The position numbers and the translations under genes are program-made. Source: Acinetobacter sp. ANC 3813 (GTDB lineage: Bacteria; Pseudomonadota; Gammaproteobacteria; Pseudomonadales; Moraxellaceae). From it: a stretch of 64,000 bases of DNA. The notes under the pieces are model-generated. The model saw only the letters and a list, made by a program, of their open reading frames with translations. It ran no database searches and was not told where the DNA came from. Below are positions 17,377-27,072 of the stretch, piece after piece. Positions within the stretch are counted from its first letter, which is position 1. Every line of letters begins with the position of its first letter. The DNA is taken from the NCBI RefSeq assembly GCF_002135435.1, contig NZ_NEGK01000010.1, positions 100,861 through 164,860 on the forward strand, given 5' to 3'.

Positions 17377-17925
17377 ATGTGTGTGCTTCGCTTGATTGCC
17401 CTGTTTATTGCTGGATTTCAAATCATCTTACTGGCTGCCTGCACCACTGCGCCAAAACGCCCGCCGTCATCCACCCTCCCTGCAGATCAGGTTCAAAAGC
17501 TCAAATCTATGCGTCTTTCCAGCACATTGCCTGTGCCTGTGGCAGATGTGCCGCGCAAGATACTGAAAGACACCTGGGGCGCCTCACGCAGTCAAGGCCG
17601 CAGCCATGAAGGCATTGATATTCTGGCTCCACGTGGAACAAAAGTGTACAGCGCAACTGAAGGCCTGATCGCAGACTTACGCAATAACAATTTGGGTGGT
17701 AAAGTGATTTGGGTGATGGGACCTGGCGGATCATGGCATTACTATGCGCATTTAGACGGTCACAAACGCGGCCTGAATGTCGGTGACCGCATTAAAAAAG
17801 GTGATCTGATCGGCTATGTCGGCAATACAGGCAATGCGCGCAGCACCGCTCCGCACCTGCATTACGGCATTTACCTTAACGGCAAAGGACGCGGTGCAGT
17901 CAACCCATACCCATATTTACGTTAA
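17377..17925 (+). CDS. M23 family metallopeptidase lipoprotein
   Basis: A 182-residue lipoprotein. The signal peptide ends in lipobox LAAC near residue 22. The C-terminal LytM/M23 domain is complete, with zinc and catalytic residues in SHEGIDILAPRG (HxxxD) and APHLHYGIYL (HxH). Such proteins cut peptidoglycan cross-links or, when inactive, regulate amidases; the intact ligands favour activity. Two starts are possible: ATG at 17377, which has AGGA only 1 base before it, or GTG at 17383, which has the same AGGA at the better 7-base spacing. It lies 49 bases after mutY. Confidence 0.88.
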   Translation: MCVLRLIALFIAGFQIILLAACTTAPKRPPSSTLPADQVQKLKSMRLSSTLPVPVADVPRKILKDTWGASRSQGRSHEGIDILAPRGTKVYSATEGLIADLRNNNLGGKVIWVMGPGGSWHYYAHLDGHKRGLNVGDRIKKGDLIGYVGNTGNARSTAPHLHYGIYLNGKGRGAVNPYPYLR

Positions 17926-17940
17926 TTTTAGGAAATATTC

Positions 17941-18186
17941 ATGTCAGAAGCATTGATCAACCGTCTAGTCGAATTTGCTGAATCAGGCAATCAGCAAAAA
18001 ATAGTCTTAGCTGGGCAAAACCATCAAGGCTGGATTATGGAAATTACCGAAGAAGCCCTGCTGATCAGCACAGGCTATGCCGACAAAGCCGGCAAAGATG
18101 TTTGGATCCAATTTACAGATTTACCGCAGGCGGAATTATTTTATTGGGATAACAAAGCTGACCAATGGACTGCCTTCCAGCTCTAA
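17941..18186 (+). CDS. Small protein of unknown function
   Basis: An 81-residue acidic soluble protein beginning MSEALINRLVEFAESGNQQK. It has no signal peptide, membrane helix or cysteine. Alternating hydrophobic residues (KIVLAGQNHQGWIMEI, then ALLISTGY and VWIQFTDLPQAELFYWD) suggest a small beta-barrel or SH3-like fold. It starts 15 bases after the M23 lipoprotein gene with a plausible ribosome binding site (GGAAA), and tag begins 23 bases after it ends. I do not recognise a characterised family. Confidence 0.72.
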   Translation: MSEALINRLVEFAESGNQQKIVLAGQNHQGWIMEITEEALLISTGYADKAGKDVWIQFTDLPQAELFYWDNKADQWTAFQL

Positions 18187-18209
18187 TCTCGCCTTTCTGG
18201 AGCCTCAAC

Positions 18210-18791
18210 ATGACAACTCAACGCTGCGGCTGGTGCTCCAGTGATCCGCTTTATATTGCTTATCATGATTTGGAATGGGGACGCCCTGTACACGATGAGG
18301 CGCATTTATTTGAAATGCTGTGTTTGGAAGGACAGCAGGCTGGACTGTCGTGGATTACGGTTTTAAAAAAGCGCGAGGCCTATCGGCAGCATTTTTTTCA
18401 GCACAGTATCAAAGATATTGCTCAGCTCAGCGATGAAGCCTTAGCAGACATTGTGCAAGACACCAGTATCATTCGGCATATCGGCAAACTTAAAGCCATC
18501 CGCAGCAATGCTCAGGCTTGGCTGCAGCTGAAACAGGACGGCATCAATCCCGTTGAATTCCTTTGGTCCTTTACACAGCAAAAAATAATCCATAATGACG
18601 TGCCAGACTACCGCATCGCGCCGCCGCAGACCGCTGAAAGCCAGCACATGTCTAGAACACTGAAAAAGAAAGGCTTCAAATTTGTTGGACCGACCATCTG
18701 CTATGCATTTATGCAGGCTGTCGGCATGGTCAATGATCATGAAAACCATTGCGCATTCAAGCACGCAAGCACTATAAAAAAGGAATTCTAA
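18210..18791 (+). CDS. tag: DNA-3-methyladenine glycosylase I
   Basis: A 193-residue Tag family alkyl-base glycosylase. N-terminal [20 protein letters not shown] and C-terminal VNDHENHC supply the cysteine and histidine residues that bind the structural zinc. The catalytic and binding region includes [20 protein letters not shown] and [19 protein letters not shown]. It removes 3-methyladenine from alkylated DNA. The start is ATG 18210, with GGAG 7 bases upstream; an in-frame extension back to 18165 overlaps the previous gene and lacks a ribosome binding site. The dehydrogenase gene begins 1 base after its stop. Confidence 0.92.
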   Translation: MTTQRCGWCSSDPLYIAYHDLEWGRPVHDEAHLFEMLCLEGQQAGLSWITVLKKREAYRQHFFQHSIKDIAQLSDEALADIVQDTSIIRHIGKLKAIRSNAQAWLQLKQDGINPVEFLWSFTQQKIIHNDVPDYRIAPPQTAESQHMSRTLKKKGFKFVGPTICYAFMQAVGMVNDHENHCAFKHASTIKKEF

Positions 18792-18792
18792 G

Positions 18793-19815
18793 ATGAGTGA
18801 CAATACCATCCATGCCTACGCCGCCATGCAAGCGGGTGAAGCATTGCAAGCCTATCAATTTGATGCAGGTGAATTGCTTGCGCACCAAATTGAAGTCAAG
18901 GTTGAATATTGCGGCCTATGCCATTCAGACTTGTCCGTCATCAATAATGACTGGAAATCTTCGGTTTATCCTGTCGTTGCGGGTCATGAAATTATCGGCA
19001 CAATTACACAGCTAGGGTCTGAAGCAAAAGGCTTAAAATTAGGCCAGCGTGTTGGGATTGGCTGGACAGCAGAAAGCTGCCAGCATTGCGACCCTTGCAT
19101 TGCTGGACAGCAAGTGCAATGTACGGGCGGCAAAACGCCAACCATCGTTGGCCATGCAGGCGGCTTTGCCGATAAAGTCCGCGCCGGCTGGCAATGGGCT
19201 ATTCCGCTGCCGGAGGATTTAGACCCTGAATCTGCTGGGCCCTTGCTCTGCGGCGGAATTACGGTATTTGATCCAATCTTAAAACATGAGATTCAGGCCA
19301 TTCACCATGTTGGTGTCATCGGCATTGGCGGGCTTGGCCATATGGCTATTAAGCTGCTCAAAGCTTGGGGCTGTGAAATTACCGCTTTTACATCCAGCTT
19401 AGATAAAACCGAAGAACTCAAAGCCATGGGCGCTGACCATGTGGTCAGCAGCCGTGATACGGATGCGCTGAAAGCGCAGCGCGGCAAATTTGACCTGCTG
19501 CTCAGCACAGTGAATGTGACCTTGAACTGGCAGGCTTATCTATCTGCTTTAGCGCCCAATGGCACCATTCATATGCTTGGCATGGCGCTGGAGCCAATGC
19601 AGATTCCTGCGGGCGCGCTTATCAGCGGCGCTAAGTCCGTCACAGGTTCACCGACAGGCTCACCTGCTGCCCTGCGCCAGCTGTTGAAATTTGCAGCACG
19701 AAAAAATATTGCGCCGCAGATTGAACTGTTTCCAATGTCGCAAATTAATGAGGCCATTGAACGCCTGCATTCAGGCAATGTCCGTTACCGCGTGGTGCTG
19801 AAAGCGGATTTTTAA
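18793..19815 (+). CDS. Zinc-dependent alcohol dehydrogenase (YahK/CAD type)
   Basis: A 340-residue medium-chain dehydrogenase. Catalytic zinc ligands are in [10 protein letters not shown] and AGHEIIG. The structural zinc site is [16 protein letters not shown], and the Rossmann motif is [16 protein letters not shown] near residue 177. The pattern of the substrate region matches cinnamyl-alcohol-dehydrogenase-like enzymes such as E. coli YahK, which are usually NADPH-dependent aldehyde reductases with broad specificity. It lies immediately after tag and is probably co-transcribed. A strong terminator follows. Confidence 0.87.
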   Translation: MSDNTIHAYAAMQAGEALQAYQFDAGELLAHQIEVKVEYCGLCHSDLSVINNDWKSSVYPVVAGHEIIGTITQLGSEAKGLKLGQRVGIGWTAESCQHCDPCIAGQQVQCTGGKTPTIVGHAGGFADKVRAGWQWAIPLPEDLDPESAGPLLCGGITVFDPILKHEIQAIHHVGVIGIGGLGHMAIKLLKAWGCEITAFTSSLDKTEELKAMGADHVVSSRDTDALKAQRGKFDLLLSTVNVTLNWQAYLSALAPNGTIHMLGMALEPMQIPAGALISGAKSVTGSPTGSPAALRQLLKFAARKNIAPQIELFPMSQINEAIERLHSGNVRYRVVLKADF

Positions 19816-19834
19816 GCTGCGAAAATAAACACTC

Positions 19835-19864
19835 AAAAAGCCTGCTGCTCCAGCAGGCTTTTTT
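19835..19864. terminator. Bidirectional terminator between adh and the MocR gene
   Basis: Stem AAAAAGCCTGCTG/CAGCAGGCTTTTT (19835-19847 and 19851-19863) with loop CTC. It lies between convergent genes and carries A and T tracts on the two sides, so it can serve both strands. Confidence 0.9.
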
Positions 19865-19902
19865 CAGCAGCAAGGAATACGGCAATCCTTTCAAAAAGTT
19901 CT

Positions 19903-21345
19903 TCAGGCAGCAGATTGACTCTCCAGCTGCGCCCTGACCCAATCCGCCAGCAGCAGGATTGCCTGCTGAATTTCTACAGATAATTCATGCCCGGCATTTA
20001 ACCGGATGCAGTTGTTATAGCGGCTGTCTTCACCGAACAAAATTCCTGGGATAATATTAATGCCCTGCTCAGCTGCAAAATAATACAGCGCCAAACTGTT
20101 GATCTGATCAGGAAACTGCAGCCACATTGCATAATTGCCCTGCGGATGATTCAGACGAAAATCAATGCCATGAAAAGCCTGTGCGATAAACTGGCGGTAC
20201 TGCTGCACCTGCAGCTGAAGTTTAGGGCGCAGCGCTGATAAATGCTGGCGATATGCCCTGCTGAAAATAAAATCCGCCAGCCCCAGCTGTAAAGGCGTAT
20301 TCACCGAGACATTGCGCAGAATCATGTGTGCATGCATAGGCTTTAGGCGCGCAGGCAGGCAAAACCAGCCCAGCCGGTAAGATGGCGATAAAGACTTAGA
20401 TACCGAGCCGCAGTACACCACATAGCCTTGATGATCCCAATACTGAATCGGCAGCGGCCGCTGGGTGCTGAAGCTGCATTCGGCATAAATGTCATCTTCA
20501 ATCACATAGCATTGATATTTGGCTGCCAGCTGGGCAATTTTTTCTTTGTCTGCATTGCTCAGGCAAAAGCCCAGCGGATTTTGAAAATTTGCAGTTAATA
20601 GGCATACTTTAGCGCCTGAATCCCGCATGGCCTGCTCCAGCCGAACAAGGTCAAAGCCTTCCGTATTGGCTGGAATTTCCACCATTTTCCGCTTCAGCAG
20701 CGCGAGCATCTGCAGCTGGCCATTATAATTCGGGGTCGGCACAATTACACCATCTCCCTCATTGGTCAAGCTCTGGATCATCACCGCCAGCGTCGGCATG
20801 CAGCCATTGCTGACATAAATCTGTTCTGGTGCAATATGAAAGCCATCTTCAGCCCAATGTGCAGACAAGGCTTCACGCAGACGAATATGGCCCTGACGGT
20901 CACTGTAGAGAAAATCTTCAGGCTTGCTGTATTTTAATGCGCGCTGAATGGACCGGGTGAGTGCTTTCGCGGGAACCAAATTAGGAGAAAGCTGAATTGA
21001 ACCCAAATGAATCAGCTTGCTGTTGATTGCCGCCTCATGAATTTCTATTTGCAGCCCTAAATTAGAAACCTCACGCATTTTCGATTGAAAATCAGGATGC
21101 TCCGGCGCCTCAATCGCACAGCCTGAAGATGGCACCTGCAGCTGGACAAAATAGCCAGATTTGACTTTCACATAAATCAGTCCCTGCGCTTCCAGCAGTT
21201 CATAACAGCTTTTTGCGGTATTCAGGCTGATCTTCTGCTGCTGCGAAAACTGGCGCAGTGAAGGCAGACGCTGGCCTGCCGCTATTTCCCCCGCCTGTAT
21301 TTTCTGCATCAGCTGCTGCGCCAGCAGCTGATATTGAAAGACCAT
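19903..21345 (-). CDS. MocR-type regulator: GntR HTH fused to PLP aminotransferase domain
   Basis: A 480-residue protein. The N-terminal GntR winged helix (residues 1-75) has the motif GQRLPSLRQFSQQQKISLNTA. It is followed by a fold-type I aminotransferase domain (about 110-475) with the PLP lysine in GSVSKSLSPSYRLGW and IYVSNGCMPTLA upstream. MocR regulators use PLP or an amine ligand to sense metabolites and often control a divergent gene. The divergent neighbour here is a small lipoprotein. Direct repeats of ATCTGTACCC lie in the shared promoter, one directly against the start codon, which suggests autoregulation. The ligand is unknown. Confidence 0.87.
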   Translation of the reverse strand: MVFQYQLLAQQLMQKIQAGEIAAGQRLPSLRQFSQQQKISLNTAKSCYELLEAQGLIYVKVKSGYFVQLQVPSSGCAIEAPEHPDFQSKMREVSNLGLQIEIHEAAINSKLIHLGSIQLSPNLVPAKALTRSIQRALKYSKPEDFLYSDRQGHIRLREALSAHWAEDGFHIAPEQIYVSNGCMPTLAVMIQSLTNEGDGVIVPTPNYNGQLQMLALLKRKMVEIPANTEGFDLVRLEQAMRDSGAKVCLLTANFQNPLGFCLSNADKEKIAQLAAKYQCYVIEDDIYAECSFSTQRPLPIQYWDHQGYVVYCGSVSKSLSPSYRLGWFCLPARLKPMHAHMILRNVSVNTPLQLGLADFIFSRAYRQHLSALRPKLQLQVQQYRQFIAQAFHGIDFRLNHPQGNYAMWLQFPDQINSLALYYFAAEQGINIIPGILFGEDSRYNNCIRLNAGHELSVEIQQAILLLADWVRAQLESQSAA

Positions 21346-21384
21346 ATCTGTACCCTTTTTTTTATATTTACTGTATCTGTACCC
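21346..21384. promoter_or_regulatory. Direct-repeat operator for the MocR regulator
   Basis: ATCTGTACCC occurs exactly at 21346-21355 and 21375-21384, 29 bases apart start to start (about three helical turns). A related CTGTACAG lies at 21409-21416. Same-face direct repeats next to the gene are the usual arrangement for MocR/PdxR binding. The first repeat abuts the start codon of the regulator. Confidence 0.6.
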
Positions 21385-21443
21385 AAAACACTAACATATT
21401 TAAGCTTTCTGTACAGTTTTTCAATCAGATACAGGAGAAATTC

Positions 21444-21878
21444 ATGAAAACAATAACAATGACTTTCGCTCTATGCAGCCTGAGCTTATGCCTTTTGGCC
21501 TGCCAGCCTCAAAAGCCGAATGCCATAGCACAGCAACAGAATTTTATCTGCAGCGCATTAATTGATGGATTTTTAAAATCTCAAAAACTGACACATTATC
21601 AGTTATGGAAAGTTCAGCCCACGCTCTACAGTGCATCGAGCCAGCGTTTATATATCTATAGGGCGCAAAGCTCAAACAATATAAATTTGCTGCCGTATCA
21701 GCAGAAACTGCGCTTTGCTTGTGAACAGCTGTCCGCACGCCAGTTTCAGCTGAAACTATCTGATCCGCAGCACGGCAATGCAATCGCGCAGTTAAGCATT
21801 GAACTGCCCGAACCGATGCAGCTGAAAACCATGACGGCGTATCATCTGCCCAGTCAGCAGCACGTTCAGCCTGAATAG
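21444..21878 (+). CDS. Small lipoprotein of unknown function
   Basis: A 144-residue predicted lipoprotein: MKTITMTFALCSLSLCLLACQPQ with lipobox LLAC near residue 20. The mature part is rich in Gln and has two further cysteines (FICSALIDGFLKSQ and LRFACEQLSARQ). No known domain was recognised. The start is ATG 21444 with AGGAG 6-7 bases upstream. It is divergent from the MocR gene, and the candidate operators lie between them, so it may be controlled by that regulator; this is inferred. Confidence 0.75.
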   Translation: MKTITMTFALCSLSLCLLACQPQKPNAIAQQQNFICSALIDGFLKSQKLTHYQLWKVQPTLYSASSQRLYIYRAQSSNNINLLPYQQKLRFACEQLSARQFQLKLSDPQHGNAIAQLSIELPEPMQLKTMTAYHLPSQQHVQPE

Positions 21879-21899
21879 GGCTGAACCGCTTGGATACGG

Positions 21900-22547
21900 C
21901 TATTTTAGAACAGCAGGCAGCACAGATTGCGCTTGCGGCCTTGCCAATTCTGCTTTCATTTTCTGCAGCATTTGATAAGGCTGCTGCTGTACAAACAAGT
22001 TCACCACTGAGAGCGGAATGGAGCCTTCTGGATTGGCATAGCCTGAAGTCGAGACTTTAACTTTTTGCGGACCCAATTCTTGAAAAGACCAATCGCCCTC
22101 GTACTGGGTTAAACGCACATAATTGCTGTTCAGCGGATAACCTTTTTTTAAGGCCTTATTTTGAATGGTGATCACGCCTTGCGCATCTTTGGACATTTTG
22201 CCCTGCACAACTAAATCGCGGTCTTTAAGCGGAAAGGGAAAATCCAGCACCATATACAGCAGGAACTCGCCTTTCTTATCATCACGGGACAGCAGTTTCA
22301 TTTGACTCAAAAACGGCACCCAATCCACAGCATGATCAATATTTAAAACCAGTGCCGCCGCCTGTTCAATGGACGCATTCATTGTCGTTTCGGCTTTGTA
22401 CATCATCACTGGGTTTTGACTGTCCTGATAGGTCCAGACCTTAATATTATTTTTGTTCAAGCTGAGTTTAGGTGCACCTTCTGCAGGTACAGCCTGCACC
22501 GCAGCGCTGAGCGCGGCGGCGCAAGCCAGCAAAATCAGTTTTTTCAT
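21900..22547 (-). CDS. Periplasmic START-domain protein
   Basis: A 215-residue protein with a cleavable signal peptide (MKKLILLACAAALSAAVQA). A single START/SRPBCC domain fills the remainder: VWTYQDSQNPVMMYKAET, AALVLNIDHAVDWVPFL, FPFPLKDRDLVVQGKM and VSTSGYANPEGSIPLSVVN. Bacterial secreted START proteins bind lipids or other hydrophobic ligands; the ligand here is unknown. It is convergent with the lipoprotein gene and is preceded by dapB on the same strand 56 bases upstream. Confidence 0.82.
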   Translation of the reverse strand: MKKLILLACAAALSAAVQAVPAEGAPKLSLNKNNIKVWTYQDSQNPVMMYKAETTMNASIEQAAALVLNIDHAVDWVPFLSQMKLLSRDDKKGEFLLYMVLDFPFPLKDRDLVVQGKMSKDAQGVITIQNKALKKGYPLNSNYVRLTQYEGDWSFQELGPQKVKVSTSGYANPEGSIPLSVVNLFVQQQPYQMLQKMKAELARPQAQSVLPAVLK

Positions 22548-22603
22548 TCCATTATTCGTCTTATTTTAGTTTTCTATTTTTTATAGCGGATTTTGACTGA
22601 GTT

Positions 22604-23434
<831 letters not shown>

Positions 23435-23459
23435 CTAATGCTGATTCGAAATTGCTCTT

Positions 23460-23468
23460 ACTATAGCA
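23460..23468 (-). promoter_or_regulatory. Candidate extended -10 promoter of dapB
   Basis: On the minus strand this reads TGC-TATAGT, about 35 bases upstream of the dapB start. The -35 region is weak, as is common for extended -10 promoters. Confidence 0.4.
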
Positions 23469-23625
23469 AAACTCCTGAACGAGACTAAGTTCAACAGATA
23501 AAAAATTTATCAAAATGCGCGGCACATCACGCTGTGATTTATCAAGTGTGTATCCCTTGCAGCGCTTTTTTTATATCCAGAGTTTTCGATGTATCATAGG
23601 CGGGTTTTTTTCACGATGATCAGGC

Positions 23626-25266
23626 ATGAGAAATTTCCTGTTTGCGCTTGCTGCAATTTTTATGTTTATTGCATGGCTGCATCCTATTCATTACCGGCCT
23701 TGGGCAACCTATTTGGGCGAGCTTTACGCATTCTTTGCGCTGTTTGCCGTCTCTGCAGCATGTCTCAAGCAGAAACTGCTGCTGCCCAAAATAGCCCTGC
23801 CTATTTTTGCGCTGGCGCTGGTGCCTTTGCTGCAATTCGCCTTTGGCCACGTTTATTACTTCAGCATTGCCCTGCTTGGGTTTCTGTATGTCTTTTCATT
23901 CTGGCTGGCTATTGCACTGGGCTACAGTTTAAGCGCGGATCAGGCCAGCCGTGACAAAACCTTCACCTATTTAAGCTATACCTTTGTGGCGGGCGGCGTG
24001 GCTACAGGACTGGTGGCCATTTGCCAATGGCTGAATTTTGATGCGTCACTCAGCTTTATGATGATGAACATCAGCGGTACGACCCGTCCTTTTGCCAATT
24101 TTGCACAGCCAAACAATATGGGCACCTTTTTGCTCATGTCTTTGCTGGCCTGCCTGTATTTGTATGAAAAGAAAGCCCTATCAACCAAATGGCTGGTATT
24201 GGCCGCACTGCCGATGCTCATTGGCGTTGCGCTGAGCCAATCCCGCACCTCATGGGTGGCCTGCATTGCCATTCTGCTGTATCTGTCTTATCAGCAGTAC
24301 CGCCATGTGATCCGCCTGCCTTGGCGCTATAGCCTCATTTGGCTGATCTGCTTTGTGGGACTGATTCTTTGCCTGCCTGAAATCAGCAAATGGCTGACCG
24401 AAGCATCTGGCATGGACATGATTAAAAGCCGTGATGTCGTGCAGCGCGCGGGCGGCGATATGTCGCGTTTGGCCATCTGGCAGCAAATGGCGCATGCTGT
24501 TGCAGCGCAGCCGTGGTTTGGCTACGGCTGGTATCAAACCAGTACTGCATTTGTCAGTATTTCAGATACTTTCCCTGGCCCTGTCTGGGTGCGCAGTGCG
24601 CATAATTTCATTTTAGATTTTCTGCTGTGGAATGGCGCCGTGGTTGCTGTGCCATTTTTCGCTTACTTCGGCTACTTAGGCATTGTGCTGCATAAGCGTG
24701 CGCAATCTGCAGCTGCAGTCGTGGGTTTGTTAATGGTGGGGATTTTTGTCATCCATGCCATGCTGGAATTTCCGCAAAACTATGCGTATTTCTTATTACC
24801 AATGGGCTTTGTGATAGGCATCATTCTTGCGCAAAAATCGGATACAGCAGTATTTAGCCTACCGCCTATTGTTCTGCGCTGTGTGTTTGTAATAGGTCTG
24901 ATTTTGCTGGCTATAATTTACCGCGATTATGATGTGCTGGTGCCTAAACTGGACCAAACTGCGCGCTATGAAAAAACCCCAGAGAAAATCACCCGTGATG
25001 ACCGTATCTTGCTGCTGACCGAGTTTGATCATCGAATTAACTTTATCCGCATGAATCCTTATCAGCACATGACACAAACTGAACTGGATGATGCTGGCAA
25101 ACTGGTGCGCAGCTATCCAACCAAATACAACTTCATTAAATACGCCAAGATGCTGGCCTACAACGGTCAAAAAACCGAAGCGCTGCATCAACTGCAACGC
25201 ATGAAAACCATTCAAAAATTTGAATTAAGCTATGAAGACTTAATCAAAGAAATGCCTGCAAAATAA
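23626..25266 (+). CDS. pglL: PglL-type protein O-oligosaccharyltransferase
   Basis: A 546-residue polytopic inner-membrane protein with about 10-12 hydrophobic helices and the PglL/O-antigen-ligase (Wzy_C) domain. Family landmarks are RPFANFAQPNNMGTFLLM near residue 150, SQSRTSWVA near 205, and the large periplasmic loop ending in RSAHNFILDFLLWNG near 325 with the conserved histidine. A soluble C-terminal tail follows the last helix. In Acinetobacter PglL moves the undecaprenyl-linked K unit onto serine of periplasmic proteins, so it shares its donor with the capsule locus at the left of this window. A WaaL ligase is the alternative, but the N-terminal PglL_A-like start and NFAQPNN favour PglL. 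Confidence 0.85.
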   Translation: MRNFLFALAAIFMFIAWLHPIHYRPWATYLGELYAFFALFAVSAACLKQKLLLPKIALPIFALALVPLLQFAFGHVYYFSIALLGFLYVFSFWLAIALGYSLSADQASRDKTFTYLSYTFVAGGVATGLVAICQWLNFDASLSFMMMNISGTTRPFANFAQPNNMGTFLLMSLLACLYLYEKKALSTKWLVLAALPMLIGVALSQSRTSWVACIAILLYLSYQQYRHVIRLPWRYSLIWLICFVGLILCLPEISKWLTEASGMDMIKSRDVVQRAGGDMSRLAIWQQMAHAVAAQPWFGYGWYQTSTAFVSISDTFPGPVWVRSAHNFILDFLLWNGAVVAVPFFAYFGYLGIVLHKRAQSAAAVVGLLMVGIFVIHAMLEFPQNYAYFLLPMGFVIGIILAQKSDTAVFSLPPIVLRCVFVIGLILLAIIYRDYDVLVPKLDQTARYEKTPEKITRDDRILLLTEFDHRINFIRMNPYQHMTQTELDDAGKLVRSYPTKYNFIKYAKMLAYNGQKTEALHQLQRMKTIQKFELSYEDLIKEMPAK

Positions 25267-25289
25267 ATGCGCTGCCAATAAAGCATCCA

Positions 25290-25321
25290 AAAAAATAGCC
25301 TGCAAATGCAGGCTATTTTTT
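25290..25321. terminator. Bidirectional terminator between pglL and dnaJ
   Basis: Stem AAAAATAGCCTGC/GCAGGCTATTTTT with a 4-base loop, between two convergent genes. A and T tracts are present on both sides. Confidence 0.9.
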
Positions 25322-25338
25322 ATGGCGTATTCAAATGA

Positions 25339-26454
25339 TTAATCAAATAGGCCAAAAAATGATTTTTTCTTTGGTGATGATTTGCTGTCTTCACCATCCA
25401 TAGTTTCCTGCAACTCTTTCAGCAGTTCACGCTGGCGTGCAGTCAAATGCACAGGTGTTTCCACCACAATGCGGCAAAGTAAATCGCCCTGCATGCTGGT
25501 ACGGACAGGTTTTACACCCTTACCGCGCAAGCGGAACAGTTTACCTGTTTGTGTACCTTCTGGAATTTTCAGGCTCACACGGCCGTCCAAGGTCGGGATC
25601 TGAATTTCTTTACCCAAAGCAGCATCTGCAATGCTTACAGGCACATCCATATAGAGATCTGCACCATCACGCTGGAAGATTTCGTGCTCACGCACCACCA
25701 CTTCTACGTATAAGTCACCAGACTGGCCATCACGGATCGCTTCGCCTTTACCACTTAAACGAACACGGTCGCCATTGTCCACACCCGCAGGAATGGTCAC
25801 TTCAAGCGTTTGCTGACGGTCAGACACACCTGAACCATGGCATTTCGTACAAGGGTTCTTGATGATTTTACCTTGACCGCGGCACGTACCGCAGGTTTGC
25901 TGCACGGAGAAGAAACCTTGCTGCATGCGCACTTGACCCGCGCCATGACAAGTTTTACAGGTTTCGACATCATTCGGGTTTTTAGACCCTTTGCCGTCAC
26001 ACACATCACATGGCGCTGGCGCAGTAAAGGTAATGGTTTTCTTCACGCCTTTCACCGCTTCTTCAAGCGTCAGCTCCATCACATAGCGTAAGTCCGAACC
26101 ACGGCGCGCGCGCTGCTGCCCACGGCCTCCACCGCCGCCAAATGCGCCGCCAAAGATATCGCCGAACTGGCTGAAAATATCTTCTGCGCTGAAGCCGCCA
26201 AAGCCGCCGCCTGCACCGCCCATGCCGCCTTCAAAGGCTTGATGGCCCATGCGGTCATACATGCTGCGCTTTTCGCTGTCAGACAGCACTTCATAGGCTT
26301 CTGAAGCTTCTTTAAATTTATCTTCAGCTTCTGGGTTGTCTGGGTTGCGGTCTGGATGGAATTTCATCGCCAACTTACGGTAGGCTTTTTTGATTTCATC
26401 ATCACTAGCGGTTTTAGCGACACCCAAAACCTCATAATAATCACGTTTAGCCAT
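25339..26454 (-). CDS. dnaJ: Chaperone DnaJ
   Basis: A 371-residue Hsp40 co-chaperone. The J domain (residues 1-70) carries the HPD tripeptide in [18 protein letters not shown] Gly/Phe-rich linker follows ([14 protein letters not shown], then [13 protein letters not shown]). Four zinc-binding CxxCxGxG repeats come next ([32 protein letters not shown]), then C-terminal substrate-binding domains. It stimulates DnaK ATPase. dnaK is not in the window. The short C-terminal tail has a [13 protein letters not shown] segment. Confidence 0.96.
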   Translation of the reverse strand: MAKRDYYEVLGVAKTASDDEIKKAYRKLAMKFHPDRNPDNPEAEDKFKEASEAYEVLSDSEKRSMYDRMGHQAFEGGMGGAGGGFGGFSAEDIFSQFGDIFGGAFGGGGGRGQQRARRGSDLRYVMELTLEEAVKGVKKTITFTAPAPCDVCDGKGSKNPNDVETCKTCHGAGQVRMQQGFFSVQQTCGTCRGQGKIIKNPCTKCHGSGVSDRQQTLEVTIPAGVDNGDRVRLSGKGEAIRDGQSGDLYVEVVVREHEIFQRDGADLYMDVPVSIADAALGKEIQIPTLDGRVSLKIPEGTQTGKLFRLRGKGVKPVRTSMQGDLLCRIVVETPVHLTARQRELLKELQETMDGEDSKSSPKKKSFFGLFD

Positions 26455-26559
26455 GTCTGGCGATGCTCCTCACGGAATTCAATTAACACTCAACTGCGGT
26501 ATGAAATTGGGGTCATACCGTCTTTTACAAGGGGATAGCTTGAAAAAAATTCTGCGGAT

Positions 26560-26937
26560 TTAGAAAACCGCTTTATTTTTGAAAAATTTAGTGATGCCTT
26601 TAATCCAGGCATTGAGTAAATACAGAAAGGCGATACAGGAAAATATGACACCTGCGACCGTGCAGCCTGTCACCCATAAATAGGTGTCCCAGTAATAGAA
26701 AAATAATGGAATAAACCACAAGGCAGCAAAACAGGCCAAAATAATATAAATGGTGATGGTGCGCACCACCCATAAAGCCTGCGCCTGCATCCAAACTTCG
26801 GCAGAATCTAATTGTGTGACTTTTCGTGCAAACCAATAGGCAAAAATACTGCTGACTACGGTAAACAGCGCCAAAAACATGAAGACATAAGAAATCGCGA
26901 GATAGCGGCGATACTTGGTTAGATTGTCTGTCGTCAT
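26560..26937 (-). CDS. Small integral membrane protein of unknown function
   Basis: A 125-residue protein with three hydrophobic segments: about residues 13-36 (ISYVFMFLALFTVVSSIFAYW), 57-80 (TITIYIILACFAALWFIPLFF) and 85-110 (LWVTGCTVAGVIFSCIAFLYLL). The C-terminus is basic (KGITKFFKNKAVF). No domain was recognised. It starts with ATG at 26937 and lies between dnaJ and the RND pump, with intergenic gaps on both sides, so it is probably its own transcription unit. Confidence 0.72.
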   Translation of the reverse strand: MTTDNLTKYRRYLAISYVFMFLALFTVVSSIFAYWFARKVTQLDSAEVWMQAQALWVVRTITIYIILACFAALWFIPLFFYYWDTYLWVTGCTVAGVIFSCIAFLYLLNAWIKGITKFFKNKAVF

Positions 26938-27072
26938 GTTTGATTTAACCCCATACCCAGCGCCCAGTGATCCATCAATGCACGCCGCGAAATACTTATT
27001 AAAATTATCAATAAAGATTAAGTGCTACTATATTGAAAAAAACAATATTTCGCACCCAATTTTATGAAACTT

